From Citrobacter sp. (GTDB taxonomy: Bacteria; Pseudomonadota; Gammaproteobacteria; Enterobacterales; Enterobacteriaceae), in NCBI GenBank assembly GCA_019415335.1, contig DXKH01000051.1:62001-126000 (forward strand): DNA of 64,000 nucleotides, given 5' to 3'. The notes beneath the pieces were generated by a model. That model did no database searches. It saw only the letters and a program-made list of their open reading frames with translations, and was not told where the DNA came from. Below, piece by piece: positions 39,122-51,180 of this stretch; position 1 is the first letter of the stretch; each line of letters begins with the position of its first letter. The position numbers were made by a program, and so were the translations under genes.

Positions 39122-40939
39122 TCATGTAAACAACGTCGACAGCCCGCTGCGACGTTCGGTTCGGGTAGCAACCGCACTGCCAAGAATGCGCTCATCGGCA
39201 TACAACGACAGGCGGCGACGTGCGCGGGTGACGGCGGTATACACCAGTTCCCGTGTCACCACCGGCGTGCGCTGCGTGGGTAACACCAGCGCGGCGTGGT
39301 CAAACTCCGACCCCTGTGATTTGTGCACCGTCATCGCCCAGGTGGTTTCATGCTCCGGCAGGCGACTGGGCTGCACAGACTTAATGCTGCCATCCGGCAT
39401 CGCAAACCAGACCCTTAATCCTTGCCCACGATCGAGCGCTACGCCGATATCGCCGTTAAACAAGCCCAAGGCGCTGTCGTTGCGGGCAATCATCACCGGC
39501 CGACCTTCATACCAGCGGGAATGCGGCAGACGATGAATTTTACGTTTTTGCTGCATCGCCAGTTCGATGCGTTCATTTAGTCCGCTCACGCCAAACGGCC
39601 CTTCACGCAGCGCACACAGCAACTGGAACTCATTGAACGCCTGAATGATTAACGCAGGCTCCGCGCGCGCCTGAAGCAACGTCAGGTAGTGTCCGTAACC
39701 CGTCAGGGCATCTTCAAGCAGGGTGGCGTAGTCTTCACTGCTCTCCAGCGTCCGTTTATCGATATCGCTGAAACCCTGCTGGAAAACGCTGTTTATCGCC
39801 GCCTTGTCACCACGGTTAATCGCCGCAGCCAGTTGTCCAATGCCAGAATCACTGCCAAAACGGTAGCTCTTTTGCAGCAGACAGAGACTGTCCCGCAGCG
39901 TAGCTGCCTCTTCGCCAGCACCAGCCGGAACGGGCATCCCCGTCAGGCGTGTCAGTTGCTGCGCCCGTTCTGGAGTATAGCCCGCATTCACCCAGGCGCA
40001 GATATCCCCCAACACCGCCCCTGCCTCGACCGAGGCAAGCTGATCGCGATCGCCGAGGAAAATAACGCGCCCATGCGGCGGCAGCGCATCGATCAAACGC
40101 GACATCATCGGCAGGTCGATCATTGACGCCTCATCCACCACCAGCACATCCAGATGCAACGGGTTGCCTGCGTGATAGCGTAAGCGCTGACTGCCGGGTT
40201 GCGCGCCCAGCAACCGGTGCAAAGTGCTGGCATCATCCGGGATGCGTTTCTTTTGTTCATCCGTCAGCGGCAACTGGCGCAGCGCCTGACCTAAGGACTC
40301 CGTCAGACGCGCAGCGGCTTTACCCGTCGGCGCCGCCAGACGAATACGGCAACGCTCGCCTTCCGTCATCTGGATCAACGCCGCCAGCAATTTTGCCACG
40401 GTCGTCGTTTTCCCCGTCCCCGGCCCGCCGGAAATCACTGAAATACGGCGGGTCAGCGCCACCGCCGCGGCAACTTTTTGCCAGTTGATGTCGTTTGTCG
40501 TCGGGAACAGCGCTTCCAGCGTTTGCGTCAGCAAGGCTTCATCCACCTCAATGGGTCGATTCACCTCGCTAAAGAAATGCGCAACGGTACGTTCGTTGCG
40601 CCACATCCGGTTCAGATACAAGCGGTCGCCGTGGAGGATCATCGGCGATGGTCGCTCTCCACGGCTGACGGCGTCCGATGCGAGCAGGCATTCTGCCCAG
40701 TCCGCCGGTTCGCCAGTCTCACTCAGACAGGCTGCCAGGATGGGTGGCAAGTCTGCATCCCCCGCCAGTCGGGCGAGCGGTAAACAGACGTGCCCTTCTC
40801 CGGCATCCCGACTGAGCAACGCCGCAGCCAGCGTCACGGCAGGTTCATGTTCGCCGGTCACCGCCAGCGCGAATTGCGCATCCAGGGGGCGTAGTTGCTT
40901 CTGCTCGACGGCCTCAAGCAATCGCTTCTGTAGCGTCAT
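39122..40939 (-). CDS. recD: RecBCD subunit RecD (5'-3' helicase)
   Basis: RecD is the fast 5'-3' helicase of RecBCD and regulates its nuclease until Chi is met. It has 605 residues (608 in E. coli). An N-terminal RecB-interacting region is followed by Walker [17 protein letters not shown] (about 168-183), Walker [13 protein letters not shown], and C-terminal SF1B motifs [14 protein letters not shown] and [14 protein letters not shown]. Its ATG overlaps the recB stop by 4 bp. Confidence 0.97.
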   Translation of the reverse strand: MTLQKRLLEAVEQKQLRPLDAQFALAVTGEHEPAVTLAAALLSRDAGEGHVCLPLARLAGDADLPPILAACLSETGEPADWAECLLASDAVSRGERPSPMILHGDRLYLNRMWRNERTVAHFFSEVNRPIEVDEALLTQTLEALFPTTNDINWQKVAAAVALTRRISVISGGPGTGKTTTVAKLLAALIQMTEGERCRIRLAAPTGKAAARLTESLGQALRQLPLTDEQKKRIPDDASTLHRLLGAQPGSQRLRYHAGNPLHLDVLVVDEASMIDLPMMSRLIDALPPHGRVIFLGDRDQLASVEAGAVLGDICAWVNAGYTPERAQQLTRLTGMPVPAGAGEEAATLRDSLCLLQKSYRFGSDSGIGQLAAAINRGDKAAINSVFQQGFSDIDKRTLESSEDYATLLEDALTGYGHYLTLLQARAEPALIIQAFNEFQLLCALREGPFGVSGLNERIELAMQQKRKIHRLPHSRWYEGRPVMIARNDSALGLFNGDIGVALDRGQGLRVWFAMPDGSIKSVQPSRLPEHETTWAMTVHKSQGSEFDHAALVLPTQRTPVVTRELVYTAVTRARRRLSLYADERILGSAVATRTERRSGLSTLFT

Positions 40940-43900
40940 GATGCCTCCTCCAGCACCGTACCGGCAAACATCTCATCCATCCGGGCAATCAACTCACTCG
41001 CCGGGCGGGTGGTGTAAATCCCTTGCTGCGGCTGTTCACTGTCCACGCCGCGCAGGAACAGATAAATCACGCCGCCAAAATGGCGTTCGTAATCGTAATC
41101 CGCAATGCGATGACGCAGATACCGGTGTAGCGCGAGGGTATAGAGCTGATACTGCAAATCGTAGCGATGTGCCTGCATGGCCGCCGCCATCGCCTCCGGG
41201 GTGTAAGCCGAGCTGTTTTCTCCCAGCCAGTTTGATTTGTAATCCAGCAGGTAATAGCGCCCGTTGTGACGAAACACCAGATCGATAAAGCCCTTCAGCA
41301 TTCCGCGAACCTGAGTGAATTCCAGCGGCGGACAGCCCGCCGAGAGTGGGTCAAACTGACGGATCAGCGCATCCAGTTTCTCCGCGATAAGCGGTTGGCT
41401 AATGGGCAGATAAAACTCCATCTCGACCTGTTTTTCACGCGCAGAAAGCTGGCTCAGGCTGACCCCCGTCTCATTGAGCGGCGCATGGAGAATGGCCGTC
41501 ACCCACGCGGTAATGACCGGTTCCCAACTGGCATCGTAGCCACCAAGCTCCAGTTTTTCCTGCACCCAGGCAGCCTCAACCGGCTGGGTAAAATCGAGAT
41601 CTTCAAACAGGCTATGTAAAAATGTCCCCGGCGACGCGCCGCGTGGGAACTGGTGCGGCGTCAGTTCCGGCTCCTCAATCACCTCACCGACGCCTGTTGC
41701 ATCGATATCCAGTCGTGGCATCAGATCCTGTGCGATGCCGTGGCCACGCTGTTGCAGGCCGGAATAGCTGGTCACCCGCCAGTTGTCGCCCGGCGTTCGT
41801 TGTACTTGTCTGGCATTGAGCGACGCCCCGTTCGCAATGGCGCCGGGCAACGGCTCCATGCTAGCCGCTTCCGGGATACGACAGACGATGTTCTCATCGC
41901 AAACTGCCTCTATCGCGGCGCGTAGCCCGGCTGCATCCATCGGTTCGCCTTTTTGCAGCAGACGCCCCAGCGCGCTCTGATGTACATCGGTATCGCCCTT
42001 TTTATCGCCCCGACGACGCACCAGAGGCGCAACGCCCAGACTGCAGTGCCAGACTGAACGGGTCAGCGCCACATACAGTAAGCGCAGATCTTCCGCCAGC
42101 CGTTCAGCTTCTGCCAGCGCCACGCTTTCATCCGCTTCGCTCAGATCCAGAACCGCTTCAAACGAGTTGCGATCGTGGTAAAACGCCTGATCCTGAATAC
42201 GGAAATGAGTAATAAACGGCAGCCAGACCAGCGGATACTCCAGCCCTTTTGACTTGTGGATGGTGACGATCTGCACCAGATGGCTGTCGCTTTCCAGACG
42301 CATTTGCTGACTGGAGGCGTTACTGTCAGGCTCAAGAATGTGCTGTGACAACCAGCGCACCAGCGCATGCTCGCTTTCCAGTTGCGAAGCGGCCTCCTGC
42401 AACAGCTCGCTGATGTGCAAAATATCGGTCAGGCGGCGCTCGCCCCCTGCCGTCGCCAGCAGGTTTTCCGCAATCTGTCGCGCCGACATCAGCGCGCGTA
42501 GCATCGGCATCACGCCCCGTTTCTGCCAGATCTGGCGGTAACCGACAAACTCGTCGACTACCTGATCCCAGGCATTTTCATCGCCGTTGAGCATGTCAAT
42601 GTCGCGAGCGTTCAACCCCATCATTGAGGTCGCCAGCGCGCTGCGCAGCGTATTTTCCTTTTCCGGCGCCATTACGGCCTGTAGCACCCAGAGCATCTCC
42701 TGCGCTTCCAGCGTTTCAAACACGCTGTCACGGTTGGAAAGATAGACGGACGGAATCGCTAATTGTGTCAGGGCATCGCGCACCAGCGCCGCTTCCTGGC
42801 GGCTACGCACCAGCACGCTGATATCCGCCGCACTCACCGGACGCGCATCACGACCGCTAATAAGCATCGCCTCACCGTTCAACCCGGCTTTCAACCAGTC
42901 GCGGATCTGCGCGGCGCACACCTGTGCCATATAGCTTTGATAATCCCCAACTCCGCAGCTTTCCCCTTCCATCAGCCACATCGTCATTGCGGGCTGAGTT
43001 TCGCCGCGAAATTCAAAACGCAGCGACTGATTTTTATCGGCGTATTTCACCGGCTGAAACGGGATCTCGCGAAACATAAAGGCGTCGTCCATCTGGCTGA
43101 ACAGCCTGTTGACGCTGTTCACCATGCCCGGTGCGGAACGCCAGTTGGTGTCGAGGGTATAGTGCGCGCTGACCTCACTGCGGGCCTTCATATAGGTAAA
43201 AATATCCGCGCCACGGAACGCATAAATCGCCTGCTTCGGGTCGCCAATCAATAGCAGCGCGGTATCTGGCTGATGTTGCCAGATGCGACGAAAAATACGG
43301 TATTGCTGCGGATCGGTATCCTGGAACTCATCAATCATTGCTACCGGGAAGCGGGTACGGATCGCCGCCGCCAGCGCATCGCCGCTTTCACTGCGTAGCG
43401 CTCCATCCAGTCGGCTGAGCATGTCATCAAATCCCAGCTCACCCCGGCGGCGTTTTTCTTTCGCCACCGTCTCACGAATCTCCGCCAGTGCACGGGTGAT
43501 CACCAGATCTCTGAGCGTCAGCGGTTCCGCCAGCAATTCATCAATCGCGACAAACAGCGGATGTTGCGGCACCACGCCGCCTTCTTTAGTGCGCTCTTCA
43601 AGGAAACGCTGAGCGAATTTCTCCAGTGCCTCTGGCAACTGGTAGCTTTGCGTTCCGGACTGCGCCCAGGCGCTGATCTTCTCGATCCATTTGCCCTGGT
43701 TGCCACGGTTAAATTTACGCCGGTCGATGCCTGAGGCTTCCATCAATCCCTCAAGCTCACCCACCGCGTCACACCACTGTTGCTTAAGGGTATTGATTCG
43801 CTGCACGATCTGTTGATGACGGGACGCCAGCGTTTCGTCATCCGGTGGCGGCGCTTTGATGACCGGCGCTTCCCCTTGCAGGTAACGGTTAATATCCGCC

Positions 43901-44481
43901 AGCAGCGCCTGCGGCCCTTTCCACGTTTCAAACACTACCTGAGCAATTTCACGCGGCAAGGGATAACAGTGTCGACGCCAGAAATCCGCACAGGCCTGGT
44001 AGCGCAGCAATGATTCATCCTCGATCAACTGTTGCTCAAACAACATGCCGGATTCGAAGGCATTCAGACTTAGCATGCGCTGACAAAAACCGTGGATGGT
44101 GAACACCGCCGCCTCATCCATCTGTCTCTCGGCGAGCAGCAGCCACTGAGCCGCCTGCTTTTTATCGTCGATCTCGTCCAGCAGACGGGCATAAAGGGGG
44201 TTGTCAGTCGATTCGCGCAGGCAGGCGATCCGCAGTTCATGAATATTACTGCGGATACGTCCGCGCAACTCTTCGGTGGCGGCCTCAGTAAAGGTCACCA
44301 CCAGCAGTTCTTCAACGGTCAGGGGACGGGGAAAGGCGGAGGAACCGCCGAGCCCGAGGAGCAGGCGCAGATAGAGCGCCGCGATAGTAAAGGTTTTGCC
44401 GGTGCCCGCAGAGGCTTCAATCAGGCGCTCGCCCGTGAGGGGCAAGCGCAGGGGATCAAGGGACTCGGCGACATCATTCAT
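40936..44481 (-). CDS. recB: RecBCD subunit RecB (3'-5' helicase/nuclease)
   Basis: RecB supplies the 3'-5' helicase and the only nuclease site of RecBCD and loads RecA after Chi. It has 1181 residues. Walker A is [15 protein letters not shown] (K29). UvrD-type motifs include [18 protein letters not shown] and [13 protein letters not shown]. The C-terminal nuclease domain carries the RecB-family motif [12 protein letters not shown]. The start overlaps the ptrA 3' end by 8 bp. Confidence 0.97.
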   Translation of the reverse strand: MNDVAESLDPLRLPLTGERLIEASAGTGKTFTIAALYLRLLLGLGGSSAFPRPLTVEELLVVTFTEAATEELRGRIRSNIHELRIACLRESTDNPLYARLLDEIDDKKQAAQWLLLAERQMDEAAVFTIHGFCQRMLSLNAFESGMLFEQQLIEDESLLRYQACADFWRRHCYPLPREIAQVVFETWKGPQALLADINRYLQGEAPVIKAPPPDDETLASRHQQIVQRINTLKQQWCDAVGELEGLMEASGIDRRKFNRGNQGKWIEKISAWAQSGTQSYQLPEALEKFAQRFLEERTKEGGVVPQHPLFVAIDELLAEPLTLRDLVITRALAEIRETVAKEKRRRGELGFDDMLSRLDGALRSESGDALAAAIRTRFPVAMIDEFQDTDPQQYRIFRRIWQHQPDTALLLIGDPKQAIYAFRGADIFTYMKARSEVSAHYTLDTNWRSAPGMVNSVNRLFSQMDDAFMFREIPFQPVKYADKNQSLRFEFRGETQPAMTMWLMEGESCGVGDYQSYMAQVCAAQIRDWLKAGLNGEAMLISGRDARPVSAADISVLVRSRQEAALVRDALTQLAIPSVYLSNRDSVFETLEAQEMLWVLQAVMAPEKENTLRSALATSMMGLNARDIDMLNGDENAWDQVVDEFVGYRQIWQKRGVMPMLRALMSARQIAENLLATAGGERRLTDILHISELLQEAASQLESEHALVRWLSQHILEPDSNASSQQMRLESDSHLVQIVTIHKSKGLEYPLVWLPFITHFRIQDQAFYHDRNSFEAVLDLSEADESVALAEAERLAEDLRLLYVALTRSVWHCSLGVAPLVRRRGDKKGDTDVHQSALGRLLQKGEPMDAAGLRAAIEAVCDENIVCRIPEAASMEPLPGAIANGASLNARQVQRTPGDNWRVTSYSGLQQRGHGIAQDLMPRLDIDATGVGEVIEEPELTPHQFPRGASPGTFLHSLFEDLDFTQPVEAAWVQEKLELGGYDASWEPVITAWVTAILHAPLNETGVSLSQLSAREKQVEMEFYLPISQPLIAEKLDALIRQFDPLSAGCPPLEFTQVRGMLKGFIDLVFRHNGRYYLLDYKSNWLGENSSAYTPEAMAAAMQAHRYDLQYQLYTLALHRYLRHRIADYDYERHFGGVIYLFLRGVDSEQPQQGIYTTRPASELIARMDEMFAGTVLEEAS

Positions 44482-47362
44482 TCTGTTCTCTCACCAGGGG
44501 CAAAGTTTGCTGCAACGCGCTGACGCTGTCCCACACTTTCCAGCCTTCCGGGTGCACATAGTGCGGCTTCCCGTTTTGACCGCCGGAAATCTGCGACAGT
44601 ACCGCCATGCCTTGCGGCTCGACCACCGCCTGATGGAAGAAATCAGCAAGTTTTTGCGGCGTCAGCTGTTTTATCTGAGCCACAATTTTATCACGTGAAT
44701 CGAAGCGCATATTACCGCGATCGAAATCTTTGCTTAATTTCGATGCTTCTTCGCCCAGCGTTTGCGGTGCCTGCAACATCTGCGCGACGATAGCCTGCTT
44801 AATCTGGGCGAACTCTTCTGGTTTCATCGCCCGCAGCTTTGCTTCTGCCGTGGGGAAAAACGCCTTGTAGCGATCCCAGAGATAAGGTGGCTGTTTATCG
44901 CTACTTTGCAGCAGGAAGCCCATTCCCCACTGGCGTCCGATGCTTATCGGGAAGGCGAACACCGCATACCCTAACTGCTCTTCCGTACGCAGTTGATTGT
45001 AGAACCACGGCTGGACAATTTGACCCAGCATGGCGCTGTAGGCCGCGCTGGCAAACTCATCATAGCCAGTGGGGACAAAGACCGCCGCCAGTGCGGAGTC
45101 GGTGCTGCTGCCCGCTTTTTCAAAAATGGCCGACTGTTTCTTATCCACCAGCACATCTTTGTTGCGACACCATTCGGAGCCGTTGGCTCCCAACTGCTTC
45201 TGGATTTCCCGCGCCATCGTCGTGACCTGCGCTTCGCTCATGTTACCAACCGCCAGGAACTCCGGACGAGCGCCCGTTTTCAACGCATCACGGTAGGCCA
45301 TCACCTCTTTCAGGGTAATCGACGGCAGCAGCGCACGCCGCTCGTCGCGGGAGAAATAGGGTACCTGAGAGATCATCTGCACCGGCATAATCGCCTGCTC
45401 GTAGGCTTTCCCTTTCTCGGCGGAATCCATCATCTGGCTATACCAGGATTTCGCCTGTTCAAGCTGTTCTTCAGTTGCGGTGTAGCTGAAATAGCCTTCA
45501 AGCAACGCCTGGAAAAGCTGTGGCAGACGCTGAGTGTAGCCGTCAGCATTGAGCATTAAGCCATTGTTGGCGTTAGTCGAAAAACCGATACCGCCCACAG
45601 CCGCCTGATTACTTAACTGATCGAGCGCAATTCCCGCCAGATAGTCGTTCAGCGCAAACATAACCTGGTTTCTGGCGCTGTCCATCGCCTGCGGATTACG
45701 CAGGATGACGCTCACGTCTGCTTTTGGCTCGCTGGAAAAATGCTGGCTCGGCGCATACACCACGCGCAGACCAGGCTCATCCACAATTAACGCCGGACGA
45801 TCATATTTCTTTTCCGATTTGATCAGCGTGAAATCATCAGGAATATAGGGGTTCAGTTCCGGCAACGACAGTGCAATATCCTGCGCCTTTTTCTGCCAGT
45901 CGCTGAACGTCTGTTCGCTGATTTTATCGACCTGATAAGGGGCATCAACGAAGTAAGCGGTCTTATTGTGCGGCTCTTTCGGGCTGATGTACCAGATACG
46001 CGCATTTTGCGGCGTCATCATCTCCAGACGCGCCTGAATGGCTTTCGCATCGTATTGATCGGCAATGTTCACTGCGTCCAGCGTATGCGCCACCGGCACG
46101 CGGATCATGGTATCCGCCAGCCATTCGACGTAGTCCATATCACGGGTGATCGACGGGTAACGGAAGTCGAGATCAAGCACATGTGACAGCTCGTCAAAGT
46201 AGCGTTTATCGACGCCCTTTTCGCGTAACAGATTGAGGTAGCTGAAAATAGCCGCAACCACCTCTTCGCGGTTCGCCAGCCCTTTGTCGGTCAGGGTAGC
46301 GGAAATGGCTAACACACCGCTGTTACCGTTAACCACCGGATCGGAGTCCGCACGAATGCCTTCTACCAGCCCTTGTTTTTGCAGCCAGTCAGAAAGCGTA
46401 CCCGGGCTACGGTTACCGATCAGATAGGTAATTAGCTCGTCGGTTTTACTGCGAAACTGGGCGCTGTTGTTGTCGATTCGGAACTCAACGCGCAGCACTT
46501 TACGCGGCAGTGCAGGAACGTAATGGATGATAACGCCCTTCTGCGCATCGGTGACGACCGGAACGGTAATTTCCGGCTTTTCGATATTCTTGTTGGGTAC
46601 TCGCCCAAAAGTCTCTGCAGCAATCTTTGCCAGTTCCGGCAACGGCTTATTGCTGTAGATAACCGCTTTCATCAGATTGGCGGAGTAATACATGCTGTGA
46701 AAATCGCGCAACGCCTGCTGCACCGGGTTACCTGGTTTGTCGCTTAAGGTTTCCAGGTTGCCACCGGAAAAACGTGAGCCAGGGTGCGCCGGGTTGATCG
46801 TTTCCGCACTCACCTGCGCCATCCGCATCCCGTCACGGGTGCGCGCCATCGTCAGCTCAGCGTTTACCGCATTGCGCTCACGATCGGCATATTTTTTATC
46901 CAGCAGCGGTTCCGCAATGGCATCAGCCAGGCGGTCAACGGCACCGGTAAGCGCGTCGTTCTCCACTTCCAGATAGAACGCCGTACGGTACGGCGCGGTA
47001 CTGGCATTGTGGCTGCCACCGTGCAGTTTGAGGTATTCCGCAAGGCTGTCAGCCTGTGGGTACTTTTTCGACCCCATCAGACACATATGTTCAAGGTAAT
47101 GCGCCAGTCCCTGATGCGCATCCGGATCTTCCAGCGACCCCACAGGCACCACCAGCGCAGAAAGCGATTTCACCGCCTGCGGGTCGGATACCAGTAATAC
47201 CACCATGCCATTATCCAGACGAATAGCCTGATACTGGCGGGTATCTTTGTCGCTTTTACGGATGGTTTCCGCAATGGGCTGCCAACCGATGTCTGCCTGA
47301 CTTAAGGGCGCCCAAAAGGCGACCAACAACAGTAACGCTTTGAACCAGGTGCTGCGGGGCAT
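44474..47362 (-). CDS. ptrA: Protease III (pitrilysin) PtrA
   Basis: This periplasmic zinc protease degrades small peptides (M16 family). It has 962 residues, as in E. coli, with a cleavable signal peptide of 23 residues ending LSQADI. The inverted zinc motif H88-YLE-H92 is in GLAHYLEHMCLMG, with the third ligand in the downstream NAELTMARTRDGM segment. Its place between recC and recB is odd functionally but is conserved in enterobacteria. It overlaps recB by 8 bp. Confidence 0.97.
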   Translation of the reverse strand: MPRSTWFKALLLLVAFWAPLSQADIGWQPIAETIRKSDKDTRQYQAIRLDNGMVVLLVSDPQAVKSLSALVVPVGSLEDPDAHQGLAHYLEHMCLMGSKKYPQADSLAEYLKLHGGSHNASTAPYRTAFYLEVENDALTGAVDRLADAIAEPLLDKKYADRERNAVNAELTMARTRDGMRMAQVSAETINPAHPGSRFSGGNLETLSDKPGNPVQQALRDFHSMYYSANLMKAVIYSNKPLPELAKIAAETFGRVPNKNIEKPEITVPVVTDAQKGVIIHYVPALPRKVLRVEFRIDNNSAQFRSKTDELITYLIGNRSPGTLSDWLQKQGLVEGIRADSDPVVNGNSGVLAISATLTDKGLANREEVVAAIFSYLNLLREKGVDKRYFDELSHVLDLDFRYPSITRDMDYVEWLADTMIRVPVAHTLDAVNIADQYDAKAIQARLEMMTPQNARIWYISPKEPHNKTAYFVDAPYQVDKISEQTFSDWQKKAQDIALSLPELNPYIPDDFTLIKSEKKYDRPALIVDEPGLRVVYAPSQHFSSEPKADVSVILRNPQAMDSARNQVMFALNDYLAGIALDQLSNQAAVGGIGFSTNANNGLMLNADGYTQRLPQLFQALLEGYFSYTATEEQLEQAKSWYSQMMDSAEKGKAYEQAIMPVQMISQVPYFSRDERRALLPSITLKEVMAYRDALKTGARPEFLAVGNMSEAQVTTMAREIQKQLGANGSEWCRNKDVLVDKKQSAIFEKAGSSTDSALAAVFVPTGYDEFASAAYSAMLGQIVQPWFYNQLRTEEQLGYAVFAFPISIGRQWGMGFLLQSSDKQPPYLWDRYKAFFPTAEAKLRAMKPEEFAQIKQAIVAQMLQAPQTLGEEASKLSKDFDRGNMRFDSRDKIVAQIKQLTPQKLADFFHQAVVEPQGMAVLSQISGGQNGKPHYVHPEGWKVWDSVSALQQTLPLVREQNE

Positions 47363-47481
47363 TCAAGAACCTCATCATTAACTTTCTTTCTGCGCAAAGA
47401 CACATTGGATGCTTCTCTGAGCAGGGCAACGCATCATAAAGGAAGCATCAAAATTGCGCAATTTTTATACAATCATCACGA

Positions 47482-50400
47482 CTAATTAAATCTGAAAAGC
47501 GGAAGCAGGTAACGTTGTGACTGCAAAATAATGGCCTCATAGGTTTCTGAGTCCAGTTGCCGCCACAGGCGCTGATACCAGATATCCTCGCCTTCGCCAC
47601 GCACGACCATGTTGCCTTCGTAAGCCTGCATAAACTTCATGCGGGCTTTTTGTCGCGTATCATCGTCATCTAACATGGCATCATTTGCCGCGTCATAACA
47701 GGTTTTTATCCACGCGCCGCCGCTTTCTGGTAGCACCAGCAGCGGCGCGGACATCCCTTCGCGATATCCGTCAATCAGTTGCGCCAGATACCCCAATGCC
47801 TGCTCTTGTTCCAGCGGTGGGAAGCGCCACTCTCCGTCTTTTCGCAAAAACAGTCGGCTTTCACCTTTCCCTCCGCAGGCACAATAGACAAGGTGTTCAA
47901 GCCAAAGTTGCACACCCTGTGAAATGCTGATTAACGAAGGCCGCCAGCGCAGTAGACCATCTTCCTGCACCTGCGGTAGCCAGCCGGTCAACTGCACGCC
48001 GTTGCAGTGCAGATCGACCTCCAGGCTTTGGCTCGGCTGACGGCAGGCCACGATCCTGTCCGCCAGTGTCAGCATTTCCTGATACTGAGCCTCCCAGAGG
48101 ATCTCGCCATAAGCCCCATACGGCAGATCCCCCGCCGCACGGAAGCGGCGGAACAGACGTTCGGCATCATCCTGTTCAACCAGCGCATTCAGTAACTGCT
48201 GGTTGAGCTGATAACGGGTCAACCCTTCCAGGGTAAACGGTTCGGTATCCGGGATTTCACTCTCTTCAGAGCGGAAGTTAACCTGCAAGCGCTGCTGGAA
48301 AAACGCCCGCACCGGATGCGCCCAGAAGCGTTGCAGCGTTTCCAGATTCAGCGTCTCTGGCATGTCAAAAGCTAACGGCTGCACAAAATCGCTATGGGCT
48401 TCGCCACGACGGCTTGCCGCCGGTAGCCACTCGCTGGCGTAGCTCTGCTGCTCACCGGGCAGGAAGTTTTGCGCATCGAACGGCATACGGGTATGCAGAC
48501 GGGCAATATGCGCTTTCACCCGTTTCTCGCTCTCATCGCTGGTTAACGCCTCGTCACCCGGCAAATAGTGGCTTTGTCCGATGTAATCGAGCAGCTCCTG
48601 CACCAGCACGGAAGGAAAACGTTCGCTGTTATCCTGGATTGAGCGCCCGATGTAGCTGATGTAAAGCGACTGCTGGGCAGAAATTAAGGCTTCGAGGAAC
48701 AGATAACGGTCATCGTCACGACGGCTGCGATCCCCACGCATTGGTTTCTGGCTCATGAGATCAAAACCGAGCGGCGCAAGCTGGCGCGGATAAACACCGT
48801 CGTTCATTCCCAGCAGACAGACCACTTTGAAGGGAATGGAACGCATCGGCATCAGCGTACAGATGTTTACCGGCCCGGCCAAAAAGCGCTGACTAATCCG
48901 CTCCTGATCCAACCGCTGCGCCAGTTCATCGCGCAGTAGCGACAGCGGGACCGCGTCATCATACTTAGCCTCTATTCCTTCGGCGATGATCGCTTGCCAC
49001 TGTTGCTCGATCAGCGTCATAGCCGCCTCGGTTTCAGCGTCAGGCAGAAAGAAATCGTTGAGCATCTCCCGACACACTGGCAACCACTCTTCCAGTGGGC
49101 GTTCCTGTGCCAGGCCACGACGCCAGAGATTAAGCTGCATCAGTAACGATGCCAGATGCCCTACCAGTTCGGCGATGAGTCCGCTGGATTCATCGTAAGG
49201 CAGAACGGACTGCCACTCGCCCTGCGCACTTTCCATGGCATAGCCCAGCAGCATGCGCGTGAGGCCAAATTGCCACGTATGCTGTCCCGTTGCCGGAAGT
49301 TCCAGTTCCCGCACGTTGTCGTCATCAATGCCCCAGCGAATGCCCGATTCATTGACCCACAACCGCAAATAACGCAATCCTTCTTCGCTGATATTGAAGC
49401 GCGCCGCCAGCACGGGGACATCCAGCAGAGCCAGCACATCCTCAGAAACAAAACGGCTGTCAGGCAGAGACAGCAGGCTGATGAACGCCTGCAACACCGG
49501 ATGCGACTGACGCGCCCGGCGATCGGAAATCGCATAAGGCAGATAACGCTCCGCAGGGGCGCTGCCAAAGACCGCCTGAATAAACGGGCTATAGCTGTCG
49601 ATATCGGCCACCATCACGATGATGTCGCGCGGCGTGAGCGTTGGGTCTGCCTCCAGCATTGCCAGCAGACGATCGTGGAGGACTTCGACTTCACGCTGTG
49701 GGCTATGACAGACGTGGAAGGTGACGCTGGTGTCGTTTGGATCAAGGCGTCGTTTATTGTCACTGCGGGAATACTCTTCAAGACTCACGCCCGCCACTGC
49801 GTGGTTTTCCAGCTCAAGAATATCGGCCTGGATGTTATGCAACAGGTTATCCGGCGTAATGTCGACAAACGCATCCAGTTCCTGGCTGTTTTCCAGTTCG
49901 GAAAGCAGATAAATATAGTCGCGTCCCAGTTTTCCCCACGAGGCCAGCATCGGGTTACCGACATCCTGTTCGCCATCGCCGTTAAACAAACTTTCGGCAT
50001 TCGCATTGTCACGAAACAGCGGTAAATGACGGTCTTCAAAACTGTGTCGCCGCTGACGTGCCAGCAGTTTTGCCAGATATGCCGGATCTTTGATGTCGCC
50101 CCAGTAGTAGCGGCAGGGATTGGTGAAGAGCAGATGAATGTCGATATGTTTACCGAGCGCCTGCAGTGCCTGCAGGTATACAGGCGGCAACGCGGAGATC
50201 CCGCAGATAAACACACGAGAAGGGAGTCCTGCCGGGCAGCGTTCAGCGTTTTCGAGGGTCTGGATAAACCGTTGATAGAGATTAGCACGATGCCAGCGCG
50301 GCTGCCCCAGCGCATCGGTATACTCCACCAACGCCTTCCACAGCGGCGCCTGCCAGCTTTGCGCCTCTCCCAACCCTTCAACCGTTCGCCCCGCTTCCCA

Positions 50401-50844
50401 CTGGGTTAGCCATTCCGGTCGGTACACCAGATACTGATCGAAAAGATCCGCCGCACGCGACGACAACTGAAACAACTTACGTTTATCAGTATCGTCTGTC
50501 AGATAGTGGCGTAATAGCGCGAAGTCGTCATGATCCAGCAGTTGCGGGAGCAGCGTCATCAACTTCCAGCTCATACTTTGTTTATTGAAGGCGCTCTCTT
50601 TGGGGATCTCCGGCAGTACGCGGACGAACATATCCCAGATAAAGCTTGCCGGGAGCGGGAATTCTATGTTGGCAGCAATGCCAAATTTCTGCGAAAGGGT
50701 CATCTGTAACCACTGCGCCATCCCGGTACTTTGTACCAGAATCATTTCCGGCTCAAAGGGATCGTCCAGCCGTTCGCGCTCAACAATGAACTCCATCAAT
50801 GCTTCCAGCACATCCAGACGATTTGAGTGGTAGACCCTTAACAT
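47482..50844 (-). CDS. recC: RecBCD subunit RecC (Chi recognition)
   Basis: RecC holds the complex together, splits the duplex with its pin and reads Chi in the 3' strand tunnel. It has 1120 residues (1122 in E. coli; the final two residues are absent). It is an inactive helicase/nuclease fold, with no Walker A motif. ATG 50844 (MLRVYHSNRLDVLE) with CAGGAGTCT in front is chosen; another ATG five codons earlier exists. ppdC ends 15 bp upstream. Confidence 0.97.
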   Translation of the reverse strand: MLRVYHSNRLDVLEALMEFIVERERLDDPFEPEMILVQSTGMAQWLQMTLSQKFGIAANIEFPLPASFIWDMFVRVLPEIPKESAFNKQSMSWKLMTLLPQLLDHDDFALLRHYLTDDTDKRKLFQLSSRAADLFDQYLVYRPEWLTQWEAGRTVEGLGEAQSWQAPLWKALVEYTDALGQPRWHRANLYQRFIQTLENAERCPAGLPSRVFICGISALPPVYLQALQALGKHIDIHLLFTNPCRYYWGDIKDPAYLAKLLARQRRHSFEDRHLPLFRDNANAESLFNGDGEQDVGNPMLASWGKLGRDYIYLLSELENSQELDAFVDITPDNLLHNIQADILELENHAVAGVSLEEYSRSDNKRRLDPNDTSVTFHVCHSPQREVEVLHDRLLAMLEADPTLTPRDIIVMVADIDSYSPFIQAVFGSAPAERYLPYAISDRRARQSHPVLQAFISLLSLPDSRFVSEDVLALLDVPVLAARFNISEEGLRYLRLWVNESGIRWGIDDDNVRELELPATGQHTWQFGLTRMLLGYAMESAQGEWQSVLPYDESSGLIAELVGHLASLLMQLNLWRRGLAQERPLEEWLPVCREMLNDFFLPDAETEAAMTLIEQQWQAIIAEGIEAKYDDAVPLSLLRDELAQRLDQERISQRFLAGPVNICTLMPMRSIPFKVVCLLGMNDGVYPRQLAPLGFDLMSQKPMRGDRSRRDDDRYLFLEALISAQQSLYISYIGRSIQDNSERFPSVLVQELLDYIGQSHYLPGDEALTSDESEKRVKAHIARLHTRMPFDAQNFLPGEQQSYASEWLPAASRRGEAHSDFVQPLAFDMPETLNLETLQRFWAHPVRAFFQQRLQVNFRSEESEIPDTEPFTLEGLTRYQLNQQLLNALVEQDDAERLFRRFRAAGDLPYGAYGEILWEAQYQEMLTLADRIVACRQPSQSLEVDLHCNGVQLTGWLPQVQEDGLLRWRPSLISISQGVQLWLEHLVYCACGGKGESRLFLRKDGEWRFPPLEQEQALGYLAQLIDGYREGMSAPLLVLPESGGAWIKTCYDAANDAMLDDDDTRQKARMKFMQAYEGNMVVRGEGEDIWYQRLWRQLDSETYEAIILQSQRYLLPLFRFN

Positions 50845-50859
50845 AGAGACTCCTGACAA

Positions 50860-51180
50860 CTAACGGTTCGGGCAGTGCAGGCGTGTCATTTTTCCCTGCC
50901 TGCCCTGAGGTGAAGATAGCGTAACGCTGATGCTGACACATCCCGCCTGCGTTGTCTGCATCCGGTTAACCTGCCAGTTAACAGGAGGCGAAAACGAACG
51001 CAGTTGCGTCTGCTGCCAGCCCTGCCGCCAGAGCTGAAGATACTGGCCCCTGATGAAAAAACTGTTCATCAGCGCACGCTGATACCCTGAAAGTGCCGTC
51101 ACCACCATCACCATGAGGACCATTGCCAGTATCACCTCAGGCAAGCTAAACCCGCGCTGGCGGCTCAGGGGAGCTGGCAT
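50860..51180 (-). CDS. ppdC: Prepilin peptidase-dependent protein PpdC
   Basis: This is a minor prepilin-like protein of 106 residues with a type IV leader: cleavage after Gly10 in [14 protein letters not shown], with the +5 glutamate present, then a hydrophobic helix. Two cysteines remain in the C-terminal half. It overlaps ygdB by 16 bp and lies directly upstream of recC. Its role in type IV pilus-like or pseudopilus assembly is known only by family and by analogy. Confidence 0.92.
   Translation of the reverse strand: MPAPLSRQRGFSLPEVILAMVLMVMVVTALSGYQRALMNSFFIRGQYLQLWRQGWQQTQLRSFSPPVNWQVNRMQTTQAGCVSISVTLSSPQGRQGKMTRLHCPNR

Noticed and set aside
40138..40145. Chi octamers, for example inside recD here, inside barA at 4484 and inside ptrA at 47149
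   Set aside because: Chi is very frequent in these genomes, and I could not show enrichment without counting against the whole chromosome.
39122..50844. recB-ptrA-recC-recD considered as a new defence or protease-nuclease island
   Set aside because: All four are full-length orthologues in the ancestral enterobacterial order with normal motifs.
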